A stretch of DNA of 64,000 nt from Rhodospirillaceae bacterium (GCA_002737725.1 NSIP01000011.1:1-64000), one strand, 5' to 3'. Shown: positions 54,741 to 64,000, counted from the first letter of the stretch. The notes: generated by a model not told the origin, from the sequence alone. A program made the numbers and translations.

Positions 54741-55161
54741 ATCGCAATCCTGATGGTCGATGAGAAGGCTCTGCCCGCAAGGGCGAGCAGTAAGGCCGCA
54801 GCTTATAGCCAGTCTGAGGCCAGGGAACTAGTGGTTCGATTCTAACATTCGCATACCATTTCGGATCGCGTTCCTGCGAAAGTTAGAATCATAAGAACCA
54901 CTAGCAAATATAAGGTCTTAGTGGAGCTTTGGATTTGCCATTCGCTTCTCCGTTTCGACGCGAATAGGGGGGCAAATGTCAAATCCGCTTCACGAGCCCT
55001 GGAATCGGGGGCTGCCATCTTAAGAACCCCCATATTATAAGACCGCGGGCCCTTGGAGGGCTGAGATTCGAGCGTTATACCTTAAGTAGCAAGGACTTGG
55101 GGGCAAGACTAGTCGCCCCGGGCGCAGGATATGGCGCTGGCGATAAAATGAAGGATCGCAC
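54741..55161. other. Intergenic region with repeat copy B before the ETF-QO gene
   Basis: About 420 bases. It contains the 77-bp palindromic repeat (54828-54904). The remainder presumably has the promoters of the small membrane gene and of the divergent ETF-QO gene; none stands out clearly. Confidence 0.5.
54828..54904. repeat. Palindromic repeat, copy B (CTAGTGG...CCACTAG)
   Basis: 77-bp near-perfect palindrome: CTAGTGGTTC pairs with GAACCACTAG (10/10), then GATTCTAACATTCGCA (54838-54853) with TGCGAAAGTTAGAATC (54875-54890), 15 of 16, a 4-nt ATAA bulge, and a 21-nt loop. Left arm and centre match copy A at 19701-19773. Confidence 0.85.
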
Positions 55162-56814
55162 ATGGACCGCGAAGTAATGGAATTTGATGTACTGATCGTC
55201 GGCGCTGGGCCTGCGGGCTTAGCGGCGGCCATCAGGGTCAAGCAACGGGCCACAGCTGCCAATCAGGACATTTCGGTCTGCGTTATTGAAAAAGGCTCCG
55301 AGGTCGGGGCCCATATTTTATCGGGCGCCGTCATCGACCCAATCGCGCTCAACGAGTTGATTCCAGATTGGAAAGAAAAAGGCGCGCCCCTTCATACGGC
55401 TGTCAGCGATGACCAGTTTATATTCTTGACTGAATCAGGGTCGTGGCGTATTCCCAATTTCCTGATGCCGCCGTTGATGAGCAACCATGGCAATTATGCA
55501 ATCAGTTTGGGGAATTTATGCCGCTGGCTCGGCCAGCAAGCCGAGACGTTGGGCGTGGAAGTGTTCCCCGGGTTTGCCGCCACCGAAGTGTTGTACGACG
55601 CCGATCAGCGCGTGATTGGTGTTGCAACCGGCGACATGGGAATCGGACGAGATGGTGAGAAAACCGAGAATTACGAGCCCGGTATTGAGCTGCGTGCAAA
55701 ATATACGCTGATTGCAGAAGGCGTTCGCGGCTCACTTGCTAAACAACTCATCACGAAATTTAAGCTTGATGCAAATTCAGACCTGGCGAAATTCGGTATC
55801 GGGATCAAAGAACTTTGGGAGATCGACCCCGCCAAACATAAGCCGGGCTTAGTTGTGCATACGATGGGCTGGCCACTCGATACGTCGACCGGTGGTGGAT
55901 CTTTCATGTACCACCTAGAGAATAACAAAGTGGCCATTGGGTTTGTGGTTCACCTGAATTACAGCAACCCTTATCTCTCGCCGTTTGATGAGTTCCAGCG
56001 CTACAAACATCACCCCGCTGTGAGGCCCACCCTAGAAGGCGGGCGGCGCATTTCCTACGGCGCACGCGCCATCACCGAAGGTGGGTTGCAATCGATTCCC
56101 AAATTGACGTTCCCGGGTGGTGTTTTGATTGGCTGCGCAGCCGGGTTTGTAAACCTCCCGCGCATCAAAGGCAGTCATAACGCCATGAAGAGTGGCATGT
56201 TGGCCGCAGAGGCTGCTGTCGATGCGCTCATCGCAGGGCGCGCTCACGACGAGTTGGCGACCTACCCTGTCGCGCTATCGAAAAGCTGGGTTTACGCGGA
56301 CCTGAAGAAGGTGCGCAACGTGAAGCCCCTGTGGAGCAAGCTTGGTTTTTTGGGCGGGCTCGGGCTCGGCGGCCTCGACATGTGGATGAACAATTTAGGC
56401 ATCGGCTTGCCGTTCACGCTGAGACACGGAAAGCCTGATCACGCCACCCTGAAATTAGCAGCCGACTGCAAGCCCATTGCCTACCCTAAACCCGATGGGA
56501 AAATTTCCTTCGACAAACTATCGTCGGTCTTTATCTCGAATACGAATCATAAGGAGAATCAGCCGGTTCATCTCAAGCTGCGCGATGCTTCAATCCCCAT
56601 TTCCAAGAATTTGCCACTTTGGGCTGAGCCCGCGCAACGCTATTGCCCAGCAGGCGTATATGAAGTGATTGAGGCCGAGGGGGGCGATAAGAAGTTCCAG
56701 ATCAACGCCCAGAATTGCGTCCATTGCAAAACCTGCGACATCAAGGACCCCAGTCAGAATATCGACTGGGCCGTGCCCCAAGGGGGCGGCGGGCCCAATT
56801 ATCCAAATATGTAA
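55162..56814 (+). CDS. Electron transfer flavoprotein-ubiquinone oxidoreductase
   Basis: 550 residues, membrane-associated enzyme passing electrons from ETF (fatty-acid and amino-acid dehydrogenases) to ubiquinone. FAD motif VLIVGAGPAGLAAAIR at residues 10-25, GAHILSGAVIDPIALNELIP, and GCAAGFVNLPRIKGSHNAMK. C-terminal [4Fe-4S] cysteines in CPAGVYE and CVHCKTCDIKDP (~490-525), ending with the characteristic PNYPNM. Complete. Confidence 0.96.
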   Translation: MDREVMEFDVLIVGAGPAGLAAAIRVKQRATAANQDISVCVIEKGSEVGAHILSGAVIDPIALNELIPDWKEKGAPLHTAVSDDQFIFLTESGSWRIPNFLMPPLMSNHGNYAISLGNLCRWLGQQAETLGVEVFPGFAATEVLYDADQRVIGVATGDMGIGRDGEKTENYEPGIELRAKYTLIAEGVRGSLAKQLITKFKLDANSDLAKFGIGIKELWEIDPAKHKPGLVVHTMGWPLDTSTGGGSFMYHLENNKVAIGFVVHLNYSNPYLSPFDEFQRYKHHPAVRPTLEGGRRISYGARAITEGGLQSIPKLTFPGGVLIGCAAGFVNLPRIKGSHNAMKSGMLAAEAAVDALIAGRAHDELATYPVALSKSWVYADLKKVRNVKPLWSKLGFLGGLGLGGLDMWMNNLGIGLPFTLRHGKPDHATLKLAADCKPIAYPKPDGKISFDKLSSVFISNTNHKENQPVHLKLRDASIPISKNLPLWAEPAQRYCPAGVYEVIEAEGGDKKFQINAQNCVHCKTCDIKDPSQNIDWAVPQGGGGPNYPNM

Positions 56815-56899
56815 AAGGGTTTTGTGATTATCTAGGGGCTGGCGGCACCTCACATCAAATTAACTGATTCACATTCTATGCATCGGCTATGATCTGAAC

Positions 56900-58618
56900 A
56901 TGAAAATCGCAATCAAAACTGGGCTTCTCTTCACTACGGCCCTCATTCTCTCGACTGGCGTATTACCGGTTGAACGTGCAACTGCGGCACCGACCACTGC
57001 AGCAGCCAAAAGTGGCGAAGGCACTGGCCTCGCCGCCGCTTTGCTGGCTGCACGCCATGCCCGCACACGCTCCGATACCGCATCAGCCACCGACTACTAC
57101 GCCAAGGCCTTGTCGCTAGACCCTGCCAATACCTCGCTTTTGCAACGCTCGTATTCGGCTGCGGCCACAGGCGGGAAAATGGCTGCTGCCATTGCGGCGG
57201 CAAAGCGATACTACGAAACCGAAGACCAACCCCTTCCCCTTGCCGGGCTGCTTCTGGCCACGGGCCATGTGTCAGCCAAGGAATACGATCAGGCGTGGAC
57301 TTATATTGATCGCATCAAGAGCGACAGCTATCTAGGCTTTGCTATGCCCATGATTCGGGCTTGGGGGCAGGCGGCGCGCAACACACCGGACGCGGCGCTG
57401 GCTGAATTGGCGCCGCTACAGTCAACACAGGGCCTGGGTGATCTTTTTCACATCATGAGTGGGATGCTGAATGAGTATGTGGGGCGAAAAGAAGACGCGC
57501 TGATTCATTATGATCTGCTGGCCGCCAACATTGAGCGCCAACCGCTGTCGGTCATTCGGCTGGTTGCAGCGGGCTATCAACGCCTTGGCAAAAGCGACAC
57601 CGCGAAGCAGGTTGTTGAAAAATTTAACCAAGGACGGGGCACAGGCATCGGGCTGCGGGCCATCGCCGACTCTTTGTTAGAGGCCGAGCTTTACCGCAAA
57701 AAAATCACGCCTGCAGAGGGCATGGCGGAAACATATTTCGCGATCTCGCAGCTTCTCTCTCAAAGCCCTGCCAATGGCCTCAGTGACGTTGCCGTCGCTT
57801 TTGGGCAGATGGCGATTTACCTCAATCCCGACTTGCCCATGGGACGATGGATTTTAGGATCCACCTTGTCTGCGCGCCAGCGCTTTGATGAATCGAACGC
57901 ACTTCTCAGTCAGATCCGCAAATCTGATGTGACTTATCTGAGCTCGCAAATGCAGATTGTTGATAACTACGAGGGGCTTGGACAACGTGGCGATTCGCTC
58001 GCACGACTTCAGGCCATTGCAAAAGATTTCCCGACCGTTGCCGAGGTTCAAGCCGCGATTGGAAATTTGTTACGCCGCGACCAGAAGTTTGCCGAATCTG
58101 TTGTGGCCTATGATAAAGCCCTGCAGCTTTCGACGGACGCCGCGGCTCAAGATTGGACCATTTATTATGGGCGCGGGATTGCGCTGGAGCGCACCAAGCA
58201 ATGGGTGCGCGCCGAAGCTGACTTTAAACGTGCACTGGCGATCAACCCCGACCAGCCCGACGTTCTCAACTACCTTGGATATTCTTGGATAGATCGCGGC
58301 GAAAACCAAAACGAAGCCCGTCGCTTGATCGAACTCGCCTACAGCAAAAGCACCGAAAACGGTTTCATTGTCGACAGCCTTGGGTGGGCGATGTACCTCG
58401 CCGGAGACTATAGTGGTGCGGTCACATACCTCGAGAAGGCCGTTGAATTAGAGCCTGGTGATCCAACACTCAACGATCATCTGGGTGATGCTTATTGGAA
58501 GATCGGGCGCAAAAACGAGGCGCGGTTTCAATGGCGCCATGCCTTGACAATGAAGCCCGAAGATAAAGAGAAGACGAAAATTCAAGCCAAGATCGAACAA
58601 GGCTTGGCCCGGAACTAG
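56900..58618 (+). CDS. Exported tetratricopeptide repeat protein
   Basis: 572 residues with a signal peptide (KTGLLFTTALILSTGVL, cleavage near RATAAP). TPR units occur from about 55 to the end, e.g. DYYAKALSLDPANTSLLQ, ESVVAYDKALQLSTDAAAQ, AEADFKRALAINPDQPDVLN and AVTYLEKAVELEPGDP. TPR proteins are scaffolds; partners unknown. It precedes ispE by 45 bp, as in other alphaproteobacteria. Confidence 0.88.
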   Translation: MKIAIKTGLLFTTALILSTGVLPVERATAAPTTAAAKSGEGTGLAAALLAARHARTRSDTASATDYYAKALSLDPANTSLLQRSYSAAATGGKMAAAIAAAKRYYETEDQPLPLAGLLLATGHVSAKEYDQAWTYIDRIKSDSYLGFAMPMIRAWGQAARNTPDAALAELAPLQSTQGLGDLFHIMSGMLNEYVGRKEDALIHYDLLAANIERQPLSVIRLVAAGYQRLGKSDTAKQVVEKFNQGRGTGIGLRAIADSLLEAELYRKKITPAEGMAETYFAISQLLSQSPANGLSDVAVAFGQMAIYLNPDLPMGRWILGSTLSARQRFDESNALLSQIRKSDVTYLSSQMQIVDNYEGLGQRGDSLARLQAIAKDFPTVAEVQAAIGNLLRRDQKFAESVVAYDKALQLSTDAAAQDWTIYYGRGIALERTKQWVRAEADFKRALAINPDQPDVLNYLGYSWIDRGENQNEARRLIELAYSKSTENGFIVDSLGWAMYLAGDYSGAVTYLEKAVELEPGDPTLNDHLGDAYWKIGRKNEARFQWRHALTMKPEDKEKTKIQAKIEQGLARN

Positions 58619-58663
58619 AACGCCAGGTGCTCACGCCAGAGACGGCTGGAAGGATCGGCCCGC

Positions 58664-59545
58664 ATGGCGACCATCGATATTTTTGCTCCGGCGAAAATCA
58701 ATCTCTTTCTGCATGTGACGGGGCGGCAGAATGACGGCTATCACCTTCTCGACTCGTTGGTGGTCTTCGCTGATATCGGCGATGACATTGTGATCACCGA
58801 AGCGACCGATTACAGCCTCAGCATTCAGGGGCTGTTTAGGAAGGCCCTTGATCCGACCTATCAGAATTCCATTACGGATGCGGTTCACTTAGCCGCAAAG
58901 GCCGCCCATCGCGAGCCACATCTACACATCAAGCTGACGAAGAATTTGCCGGTGGCCTCAGGAATTGGTGGAGGGTCAAGTGATGCTGCTGCAACTTTGC
59001 TCGCTTGCCAGCGATTGTGGAAAACATCTCATTTGCCGACGACAGCCGAGATTGTGTCGACGCTGGGCGCAGACGTTCCGGTTTGTTTGCATCGCCGACC
59101 CACGCGTGTCGGCGGCATTGGCGACGTGCTGAACGACGTCGGCCCAATCCCTGCCTGCGATCTTGTTTTGGTCAACCCTGGCTTTGAATTACCCACGGCG
59201 GCCGTCTTCAAATCATTCAACCAACCCTTCTCAACGCCCGTGCGCGCGATGCCAAAAGCAGGGTGGCGCGATGTAGATGACCTCGCACACTTCATCGACA
59301 CAACGCGCAATGACCTTGAGCAACCCGCCACGACCATTGTCCCAGCCATCGGTAAGGTCTTGCGGGGGTTATCCTCGCAGGCCGGATGCCGGGCTGCGCG
59401 CATGTCAGGATCAGGGGCCACATGCTTTGGTCTTTTCGCGACCCCCGCCGATGCACAGCTGGCCACGATTAACATCTTACGGCTCAATGCGGGATGGTGG
59501 GTCAAAGCGGGACGTTTGTTGCCATCAGGGCCACCCCTCACCTAA
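58664..59545 (+). CDS. ispE: 4-diphosphocytidyl-2-C-methyl-D-erythritol kinase
   Basis: 293-residue GHMP kinase of the non-mevalonate isoprenoid pathway. APAKINLFLHVTGRQNDGYH at the N-terminus, the ATP loop PVASGIGGGSSDAAATLLA, LGADVPVCLHRRPTRVGGIG and C-terminal ARMSGSGATCFGLFAT are all present. Cytosolic; intact. Confidence 0.95.
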   Translation: MATIDIFAPAKINLFLHVTGRQNDGYHLLDSLVVFADIGDDIVITEATDYSLSIQGLFRKALDPTYQNSITDAVHLAAKAAHREPHLHIKLTKNLPVASGIGGGSSDAAATLLACQRLWKTSHLPTTAEIVSTLGADVPVCLHRRPTRVGGIGDVLNDVGPIPACDLVLVNPGFELPTAAVFKSFNQPFSTPVRAMPKAGWRDVDDLAHFIDTTRNDLEQPATTIVPAIGKVLRGLSSQAGCRAARMSGSGATCFGLFATPADAQLATINILRLNAGWWVKAGRLLPSGPPLT

Positions 59546-59609
59546 TTTCTTCGCGTCCAATCCCTTATCTGTGAATTGAAACGACTGATAACGAGGTTAT
59601 TGTAGACCC

Positions 59610-61733
59610 ATGACATCATATTCTTGGACTTTGCGCGCCTTCGGCGCTTTAGTTTTTGCCGCAGTTTTGACACCCCCTGTAATGGGTCGGGCACAAAGTG
59701 ACCCAACCCCAAGCGTACGCGTTGTCACCGAGCACGCCCGCGCCAGTTTAATTCTCTCGGCCGACCGGGTGCGTCCGGGTGATAAAATATGGGCCGCGCT
59801 GAGACTGGAATTAGACCCAGGCTGGCACACCTATTGGCGCAACCCAGGAGACTCGGGGCTGCCCGGTTCAATCACGTGGACCATGCCCGAGGGGCTCAGC
59901 GCCGGAGAGATTTCCTGGCCGACACCACAGCGTATTCCCTATGGGCCCTTGGTCAATTTTGGCTATGACGACCTTGTGATGTTGCCAGTTCCCATCACCA
60001 TTACCGAAACGCTGACCACTGCCCAAACACTAACGATTGATGCCGCCGCGAACTGGTTGGTCTGCGCTGAAATTTGCATTCCTGATGAAGGGACGTTCCG
60101 CGTCTCTTTACAGGTTGATCCGTCACAGCCATCGACACCCTCTGCCGACGCCTCACAAATTCAATCCGCGCTGGCGCAACATCCAAAGCCAGCGCCATGG
60201 CCAGTCGCCCTTCTGCGTCAGGGGCAAGACGTGATTGTTCAAGCAGGGCCAGGAGCAATTATCGCATCCGCGGCAAACGTGAGTTTCTTTCCGTTCGACG
60301 GAGGCCTGATTGATAACGCCGCACCTCAAACCGCAAAAATATCGCCCGCCGAGTTTACGGTTTCAATAACGGCCGCAGCACCGGGGCTTGATCTGCCGTC
60401 AACCACCGGAGGATTGATTATCGTTACTGATGGAAGTCAGCAAACCTCATATTCATTTAGTACAAATGCGCCTGGCGGTTCATCAACCGCCGCGACGCCA
60501 ACACATGCAGAAGTAGCAGACATCGGCTTATGGCTGGCGATCATTCTCGCGTTTGGTGGCGGACTCATCTTAAATCTGATGCCGTGTGTGCTGCCAGTGC
60601 TGGCGATGAAGGCCTTTGCCTTTGCAGCCCACGGCGATGACACCAGCGGCGCACGCCAGCGAGATGGTTTAGCTTATACACTGGGGGTGATGACAACCTT
60701 CGGCATCCTGGCAACCGTGTTGATTGCACTGCGCAGTGCTGGCAGCGAGATCGGCTGGGGCTTTCAACTTCAAGCACCGGCCTTCGTCGCCGTCATCGCA
60801 TACGTCTTGCTGGCGCTAGGCTTGAACTTATCAGGCGTGTTCGCCATTGGCGGCGGTATCATGGGGGCCGGTGAAAGCTTGACCCAGCGTAGCGGGGCTT
60901 CAGGTGCGTTCTTTACCGGCGCACTTGCTGTGATTGTCGCAACCCCTTGCACTGCGCCCTTCATGGGTGCGGCCGTGGGTTATGCCATGACACAGCCGCC
61001 ACTCGTGACGTTGTTGGTGTTTCAAAGCCTGGCGCTAGGCTTAGCCGCGCCGTTCTTGCTGCTGAGCTTGAGTCCGCAGGTTGCCAAAATTCTGCCTCGT
61101 CCTGGGCTTTGGATGGCGCGACTGAAGGAGATTTTAGCGTTCCCCATGTACGCCTCTGCCGCATGGATGATTTGGGTTCTGGCGCAACAAGTGGGGCCTG
61201 AAGGATTGGCCGCTGCGTTGGCTGGACTCATCTTTATTGGCCTTGCGGCGTGGCTGCTAGGGCTTGCTCAAAATGCTTCAAAGCCCGGGTTAAGCTCTGC
61301 CTTCGCAGTCTTGGCGTTGGTGGCAGTGGTGACACTTCTTACCAGCGTGGCAAACGCACCGACCGCTGTGTCTGGCGACAGCGCCTCGGGCGGCGAAAGC
61401 GAAGTCTATTCGCCCGAACGGGTCAGCCAGCTACGCGCCGAAGGGCGCACCGTTTTCGTGAACTTTACGGCCGCGTGGTGCATTACGTGCCTCATGAACG
61501 AACGCGTCGCATTGTCCACCGACGAAGTGAAACGTGCCTTTGCTGATGAAAGGGTCGTATATCTGAAAGCCGACTGGACGAACCGCGATGCTGGCATCGC
61601 CCGAACTTTGGCGGGATTTGGCCGCTCGGGCGTGCCGCTTTATGTCGTGTATGGAAAAGGCGGCGGCGAACCCCAGGTTTTGCCCCAATTGCTCACCCCC
61701 GGCGCGGTTCTTGCTGCCATCAAGGCCCCCTAA
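59610..61733 (+). CDS. DsbD/ScsB-like thiol:disulfide reductase
   Basis: 707 residues. Signal peptide, a DsbD N-terminal periplasmic domain (LELDPGWHTYWRNPGDSG, ~65-85; WLVCAEICIPDEG with two Cys), about eight helices from ~305 with NLMPCVLPVLAMKA and ATPCTAPFMGAAVGYA carrying the membrane Cys pair, and a C-terminal thioredoxin domain with WCITC (CITC at 624-627). It transfers reducing power from cytosolic thioredoxin to the periplasm. ScsB or DsbD type cannot be separated here. Could serve cytochrome c maturation. Confidence 0.93.
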   Translation: MTSYSWTLRAFGALVFAAVLTPPVMGRAQSDPTPSVRVVTEHARASLILSADRVRPGDKIWAALRLELDPGWHTYWRNPGDSGLPGSITWTMPEGLSAGEISWPTPQRIPYGPLVNFGYDDLVMLPVPITITETLTTAQTLTIDAAANWLVCAEICIPDEGTFRVSLQVDPSQPSTPSADASQIQSALAQHPKPAPWPVALLRQGQDVIVQAGPGAIIASAANVSFFPFDGGLIDNAAPQTAKISPAEFTVSITAAAPGLDLPSTTGGLIIVTDGSQQTSYSFSTNAPGGSSTAATPTHAEVADIGLWLAIILAFGGGLILNLMPCVLPVLAMKAFAFAAHGDDTSGARQRDGLAYTLGVMTTFGILATVLIALRSAGSEIGWGFQLQAPAFVAVIAYVLLALGLNLSGVFAIGGGIMGAGESLTQRSGASGAFFTGALAVIVATPCTAPFMGAAVGYAMTQPPLVTLLVFQSLALGLAAPFLLLSLSPQVAKILPRPGLWMARLKEILAFPMYASAAWMIWVLAQQVGPEGLAAALAGLIFIGLAAWLLGLAQNASKPGLSSAFAVLALVAVVTLLTSVANAPTAVSGDSASGGESEVYSPERVSQLRAEGRTVFVNFTAAWCITCLMNERVALSTDEVKRAFADERVVYLKADWTNRDAGIARTLAGFGRSGVPLYVVYGKGGGEPQVLPQLLTPGAVLAAIKAP

Positions 61734-61831
61734 AAACTCCCCGATCCAAGGGTTGCGGGGGTCGAACTGTCTGGGTATGGTGCCGCGCGTTCTGACGGCC
61801 CAGCCCAAGCGGCTTGGTGCCCAGGCCATGG

Positions 61832-61905
61832 TGGGGCGTCGCCAAGCGGTAAGGCACCGGTTTTTGGTACCGGCATCCCAGGTTCGAATCCTGGCGCCCC
61901 AGCCA
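61832..61905 (+). tRNA. tRNA-Gln (anticodon TTG), CCA encoded
   Basis: All four arms fold: acceptor TGGGGCG/CGCCCCA (7 bp), D arm GCC/GGC, anticodon arm CCGGT/ACCGG around loop TTTTGGT (anticodon TTG at 61864-61866), T arm CCAGG/CCTGG around TTCGAAT. Discriminator G, then CCA at 61903-61905. A truncated integrase gene ends 7 bp downstream, which suggests this tRNA as an insertion boundary. Confidence 0.96.
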
Positions 61906-61911
61906 ACCATC

Positions 61912-62550
61912 CTAGCTCGAATAAACTCTCTCCTGAGCTTCTCCGGATTGTCCTGACATTTCAGAGGGTTGCGACCCATCTCTGGCCGGATTGCGCATCC
62001 CGATAGGGCCAAGTTGAGCTGAATATCCGGCTTTGGCCGCAATTGCGTCCTTGTGGTTTTCGATAAACGTTTTCCAAGTCTGCCCCGTTGGCCGGGAGTG
62101 TTGACCCAGGTACTTACTCACGGTCGACTGAGCTACCCTAAATCCAAGCTTAAGCAACTCGCCGTGAATGCGAGGAGCACCCCATAATGGGTTCTCGAAC
62201 GCCATCCGGCGAATCAAGCCTCTAAGTTCCTGATGAACTGGCGGTCGCCCCACCGTGGCACCAGACTTCCAGCGCCAGAAGGCGCGGAAACCTTTCCGGT
62301 GCCAGCCCGGTAAAGTTTCGGGTTGGACGATCACAATTGCGCTGCGAACCACGGGTATTGCACGGGACAGCCAGGTCAATATCACCCGATCCAGCCCGTT
62401 CAACTTGATCCGACCGCGATGTTTGAGCTTAAGAACTAAGACCTGATGCCGGAGCACCACGATCTCAGCCGCAAGCCGCCGCTGCGACCTGAACAGCGAC
62501 ACAAAAACAAAAAGCATTAAACGGAGATAACTGCTCATCCCCATCCGCAC
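61912..62550 (-). pseudogene. Truncated integrase/transposase (HTH part only)
   Basis: The frame encodes about 170 residues of an IS-type integrase of the rve superfamily: SSYLRLMLFVFVSLFRSQRR, AAEIVVLRHQVLVLKLKHRG, WHRKGFRAFWRWKS and ENPLWGAPRIHGELLKLGF. After GQTWKTFIENHKDAIAA the expected DDE catalytic core does not follow; the frame ends in about 40 unrelated residues. So the element is truncated at its 3' end, next to the tRNA-Gln gene. No terminal inverted repeats recognised. Confidence 0.75.
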
Positions 62551-62710
62551 TACCTGTGATTCAAAGCCAAATCAAGCCGGATGGAGTTTTCGGAAGGCAC
62601 AGCTGACGGCGCACATGCGACCATAACCAACTATCCATAAGCTTCGTTATCCGACAACTTTCGGTAAATCCAATTTAGTAATGTCACACTTCCACCAATT
62701 AGAAATTGTC
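62551..62710. other. Short gap between integrase remnant and NTF2-like gene
   Basis: 160 bases, A+T-rich toward the right, with no feature recognised. Confidence 0.4.
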
Positions 62711-63733
62711 TCACCTTGAGGCTGGGCCACTCTGTGCCCGTTGAATCTGCGTGAGCACTGCAAGCCGGTCGAAAATCGTACATTCTGCAGCAATGCGACC
62801 AGCCACAATCTTCCAATGACTCACGCCTAAGATTAGAATCTCAGCACCGCTAGCGGGCATGCCCCAAATCGGACCAATATGTCGGGCAGTCAGCGTCCAG
62901 CGGACTGCCACCTGGATGCCGCCATCAGCACCACCGTTAGAGCAGACATGATCTACAGTAAGGGCCTCAACGTTAAGCGCTCTGCGCAGTTCAGCGTAGT
63001 GGACAGCGATTAACCCACGCCCGGAAGCGACTGGTGCAGAATCATACAAGACGGCGTAACTGGCATAATGTGCGCTGTATGTCGCGTCATTCCCGGTTTG
63101 CCACGTGTTTCGTAAAACAGCCTGCGCAAACGTCACAGTATCCGTAGCCGAAAATGTCAGCTGCTTTTCTATTTTGCCGCGCCCTAACGACTTCAACCTT
63201 TGCTGCTCGGTACCCAGCCACGCCGCATGATCCGCGGTAAGAGGCGTTTCGGCTTGCTTGCACGCGACGGCGATTGGATCGAAGCCAAGCTGCTGAACAA
63301 GGCTATAGTTGTCTCTTACTAACCACTCCAATGTAATTACGCCATTTTCAATCACACAGTCAGCGATCGTTCGAACCAGAACGGCGCGGCCCGTGGCCGT
63401 ACCAAAGGCGCTGTCCCCATGATTAGTCATGGGGCTCAAGATTCGATGAGAACTGTAAAAGCGCCCCCGGCCTTCGCGTGACCAAACGACGGCCTCACCC
63501 AGCAAGAGCCGATCGGGGAAAGCAGCCAAAGTGTCCCATGTATTTTTGACGATGGTGGCCGTGCCAGTCAGTAATCCGCCTAGGGCATACACCGGGGTTT
63601 GGGCCGCGTAATATGTATCGATCTTATCGACTTTGCGTGACTCCCAGATTTCGTGAGTAATGCCCAGGATGTAGTCGACGACGTCGCGATACGGACCTGA
63701 TGTCCCTTCAAGAAATGGACCGCTTGATGTCAT
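62711..63733 (-). CDS. Tandem SnoaL/NTF2-like domain protein
   Basis: 340 residues with two NTF2-like domains. The first (~15-160) has DVVDYILGITHEIWESRKVD and YYAAQTPVYALGGLLTG; the second (~205-325) has LRNTWQTGNDATYSAHYASY and YDSAPVASGRGLIAVHYAEL. The family includes small-molecule isomerases and aldolases (SnoaL, ketosteroid isomerase). It overlaps the HpaI-type aldolase gene by four bases, so the two are coupled and probably act in one catabolic step or series. Substrate unknown. Confidence 0.8.
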   Translation of the reverse strand: MTSSGPFLEGTSGPYRDVVDYILGITHEIWESRKVDKIDTYYAAQTPVYALGGLLTGTATIVKNTWDTLAAFPDRLLLGEAVVWSREGRGRFYSSHRILSPMTNHGDSAFGTATGRAVLVRTIADCVIENGVITLEWLVRDNYSLVQQLGFDPIAVACKQAETPLTADHAAWLGTEQQRLKSLGRGKIEKQLTFSATDTVTFAQAVLRNTWQTGNDATYSAHYASYAVLYDSAPVASGRGLIAVHYAELRRALNVEALTVDHVCSNGGADGGIQVAVRWTLTARHIGPIWGMPASGAEILILGVSHWKIVAGRIAAECTIFDRLAVLTQIQRAQSGPASR

Positions 63734-64000
63734 TTAATTGCTTCAATCAGGTTGCGGGCGCCCGACAGAAGGAACCCGTGATCTGAGGCTAAAATAAACA
63801 ATGAAGCGCCGCGCGGCACCCATGTCTTTGCTTCGGCAGGGTTAGCTAAAAACATTCCGACGGGAATGCCTGCACCCAGACCAGCTGCGCAAACAGTTTC
63901 AACGGCGGCAATGACGTCGGGATGGTCAGGGCTTGTCTTTCCCAACGATACGGTCAAGTCGATCCGACCGACAAATAGAGCATCGATACCCTTCACGGCA
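63730..64000 (-). CDS. HpcH/HpaI aldolase family protein, C-terminal part
   Basis: The visible ~90 residues (GIDALFVGRIDLTVSLGKTS, VCAAGLGAGIPVGMFLANPA, LFILASDHGFLLSGARNLIE) match the C-terminus of class II pyruvate aldolases of the HpaI type, where the Gly-x-x-Asp-Leu region lines the active site. The frame is open to the window end, so the 5' part lies outside. Overlaps the tandem NTF2-like gene by four bases. Confidence 0.85.
   Translation of the reverse strand, partial: AVKGIDALFVGRIDLTVSLGKTSPDHPDVIAAVETVCAAGLGAGIPVGMFLANPAEAKTWVPRGASLFILASDHGFLLSGARNLIEAIK

Noticed and set aside
61431-62042. 203-residue minus-strand frame over the tRNA-Gln gene
   Set aside because: It is antisense to the thioredoxin domain of the DsbD-like gene and crosses a clear tRNA; composition is that of a shadow frame.

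Overview
The window looks like chromosomal DNA of a heterotrophic, respiring alphaproteobacterium. The evidence is a CcrM-type GANTC methyltransferase beside rnhB, a PetP/PetR-type regulator pair plus a complete petABC cytochrome bc1 operon, the gene string lgt-midA-pgeF-lipoprotein-prs ... rplY-pth-ychF, an ETF:ubiquinone oxidoreductase and two large TonB-dependent receptors. No photosynthesis, phage, CRISPR or plasmid genes are visible. I cannot assign a genus.

Layout. 0-5 kb: 3' part of a TonB-dependent receptor, then a DUF1501/DUF1800 pair. 5-8 kb: feoABC ferrous iron uptake on the minus strand with a candidate promoter. 8-15 kb: an orphan membrane-anchored PotD-like binding protein, folM-like/folB, uvrC, pgsA, moaD/moaE and ilvE. 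15-18 kb: a MarR (PetP-like) gene with a perfect palindromic operator candidate, petR-like regulator and sensor kinase. 18-21 kb: TetR-like gene, proC, ybjN, ubiK. 21-26 kb: lgt to prs. 26-31 kb: an accessory block (TonB receptor, secreted VOC protein, decayed VOC copy, Tat-exported M24 peptidase) lying between prs and rplY. 31-34 kb: rplY, pth, ychF. 34-41 kb: GH17 gene, petABC, trmL, a possible structured RNA with terminator, and a cca/DUF6111/nudix/DUF1285 operon. 41-51 kb: a MoxR-DUF58-DUF4159-amidotransferase-like operon, then a COG0523 GTPase and an unusual PepSY-TM/BNR membrane protein. 51-62 kb: ccrM, rnhB, moaB, a uracil-DNA glycosylase, ETF-QO, a TPR protein, ispE and a DsbD/ScsB-like reductase. 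62-64 kb: tRNA-Gln(TTG), then a truncated integrase and an accessory pair (tandem NTF2-like protein and HpaI-type aldolase) cut by the window end.

How things connect. Iron and energy metabolism recur: Feo uptake, two TonB receptors, the bc1 complex, ETF-QO, and in the same window the PetP/PetR pair, which in Rhodobacter is tied to bc1 expression. Methylation-linked regulation is suggested by six GANTC sites and a CtrA-like box in 88 bp upstream of ccrM, and by a second GANTC/DnaA-box cluster upstream of ybjN.

The least explained structures are a family of ~75-bp palindromic repeats bounded by CTAGTGG/CCACTAG (two full copies and one degenerate copy, all intergenic, one abutting the proC start codon), the prs-rplY accessory block, the PepSY-TM protein whose periplasmic parts look like beta-propeller blades, and a MoaD with two residues after its terminal Gly-Gly. 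No complete novel system is proven from sequence alone.
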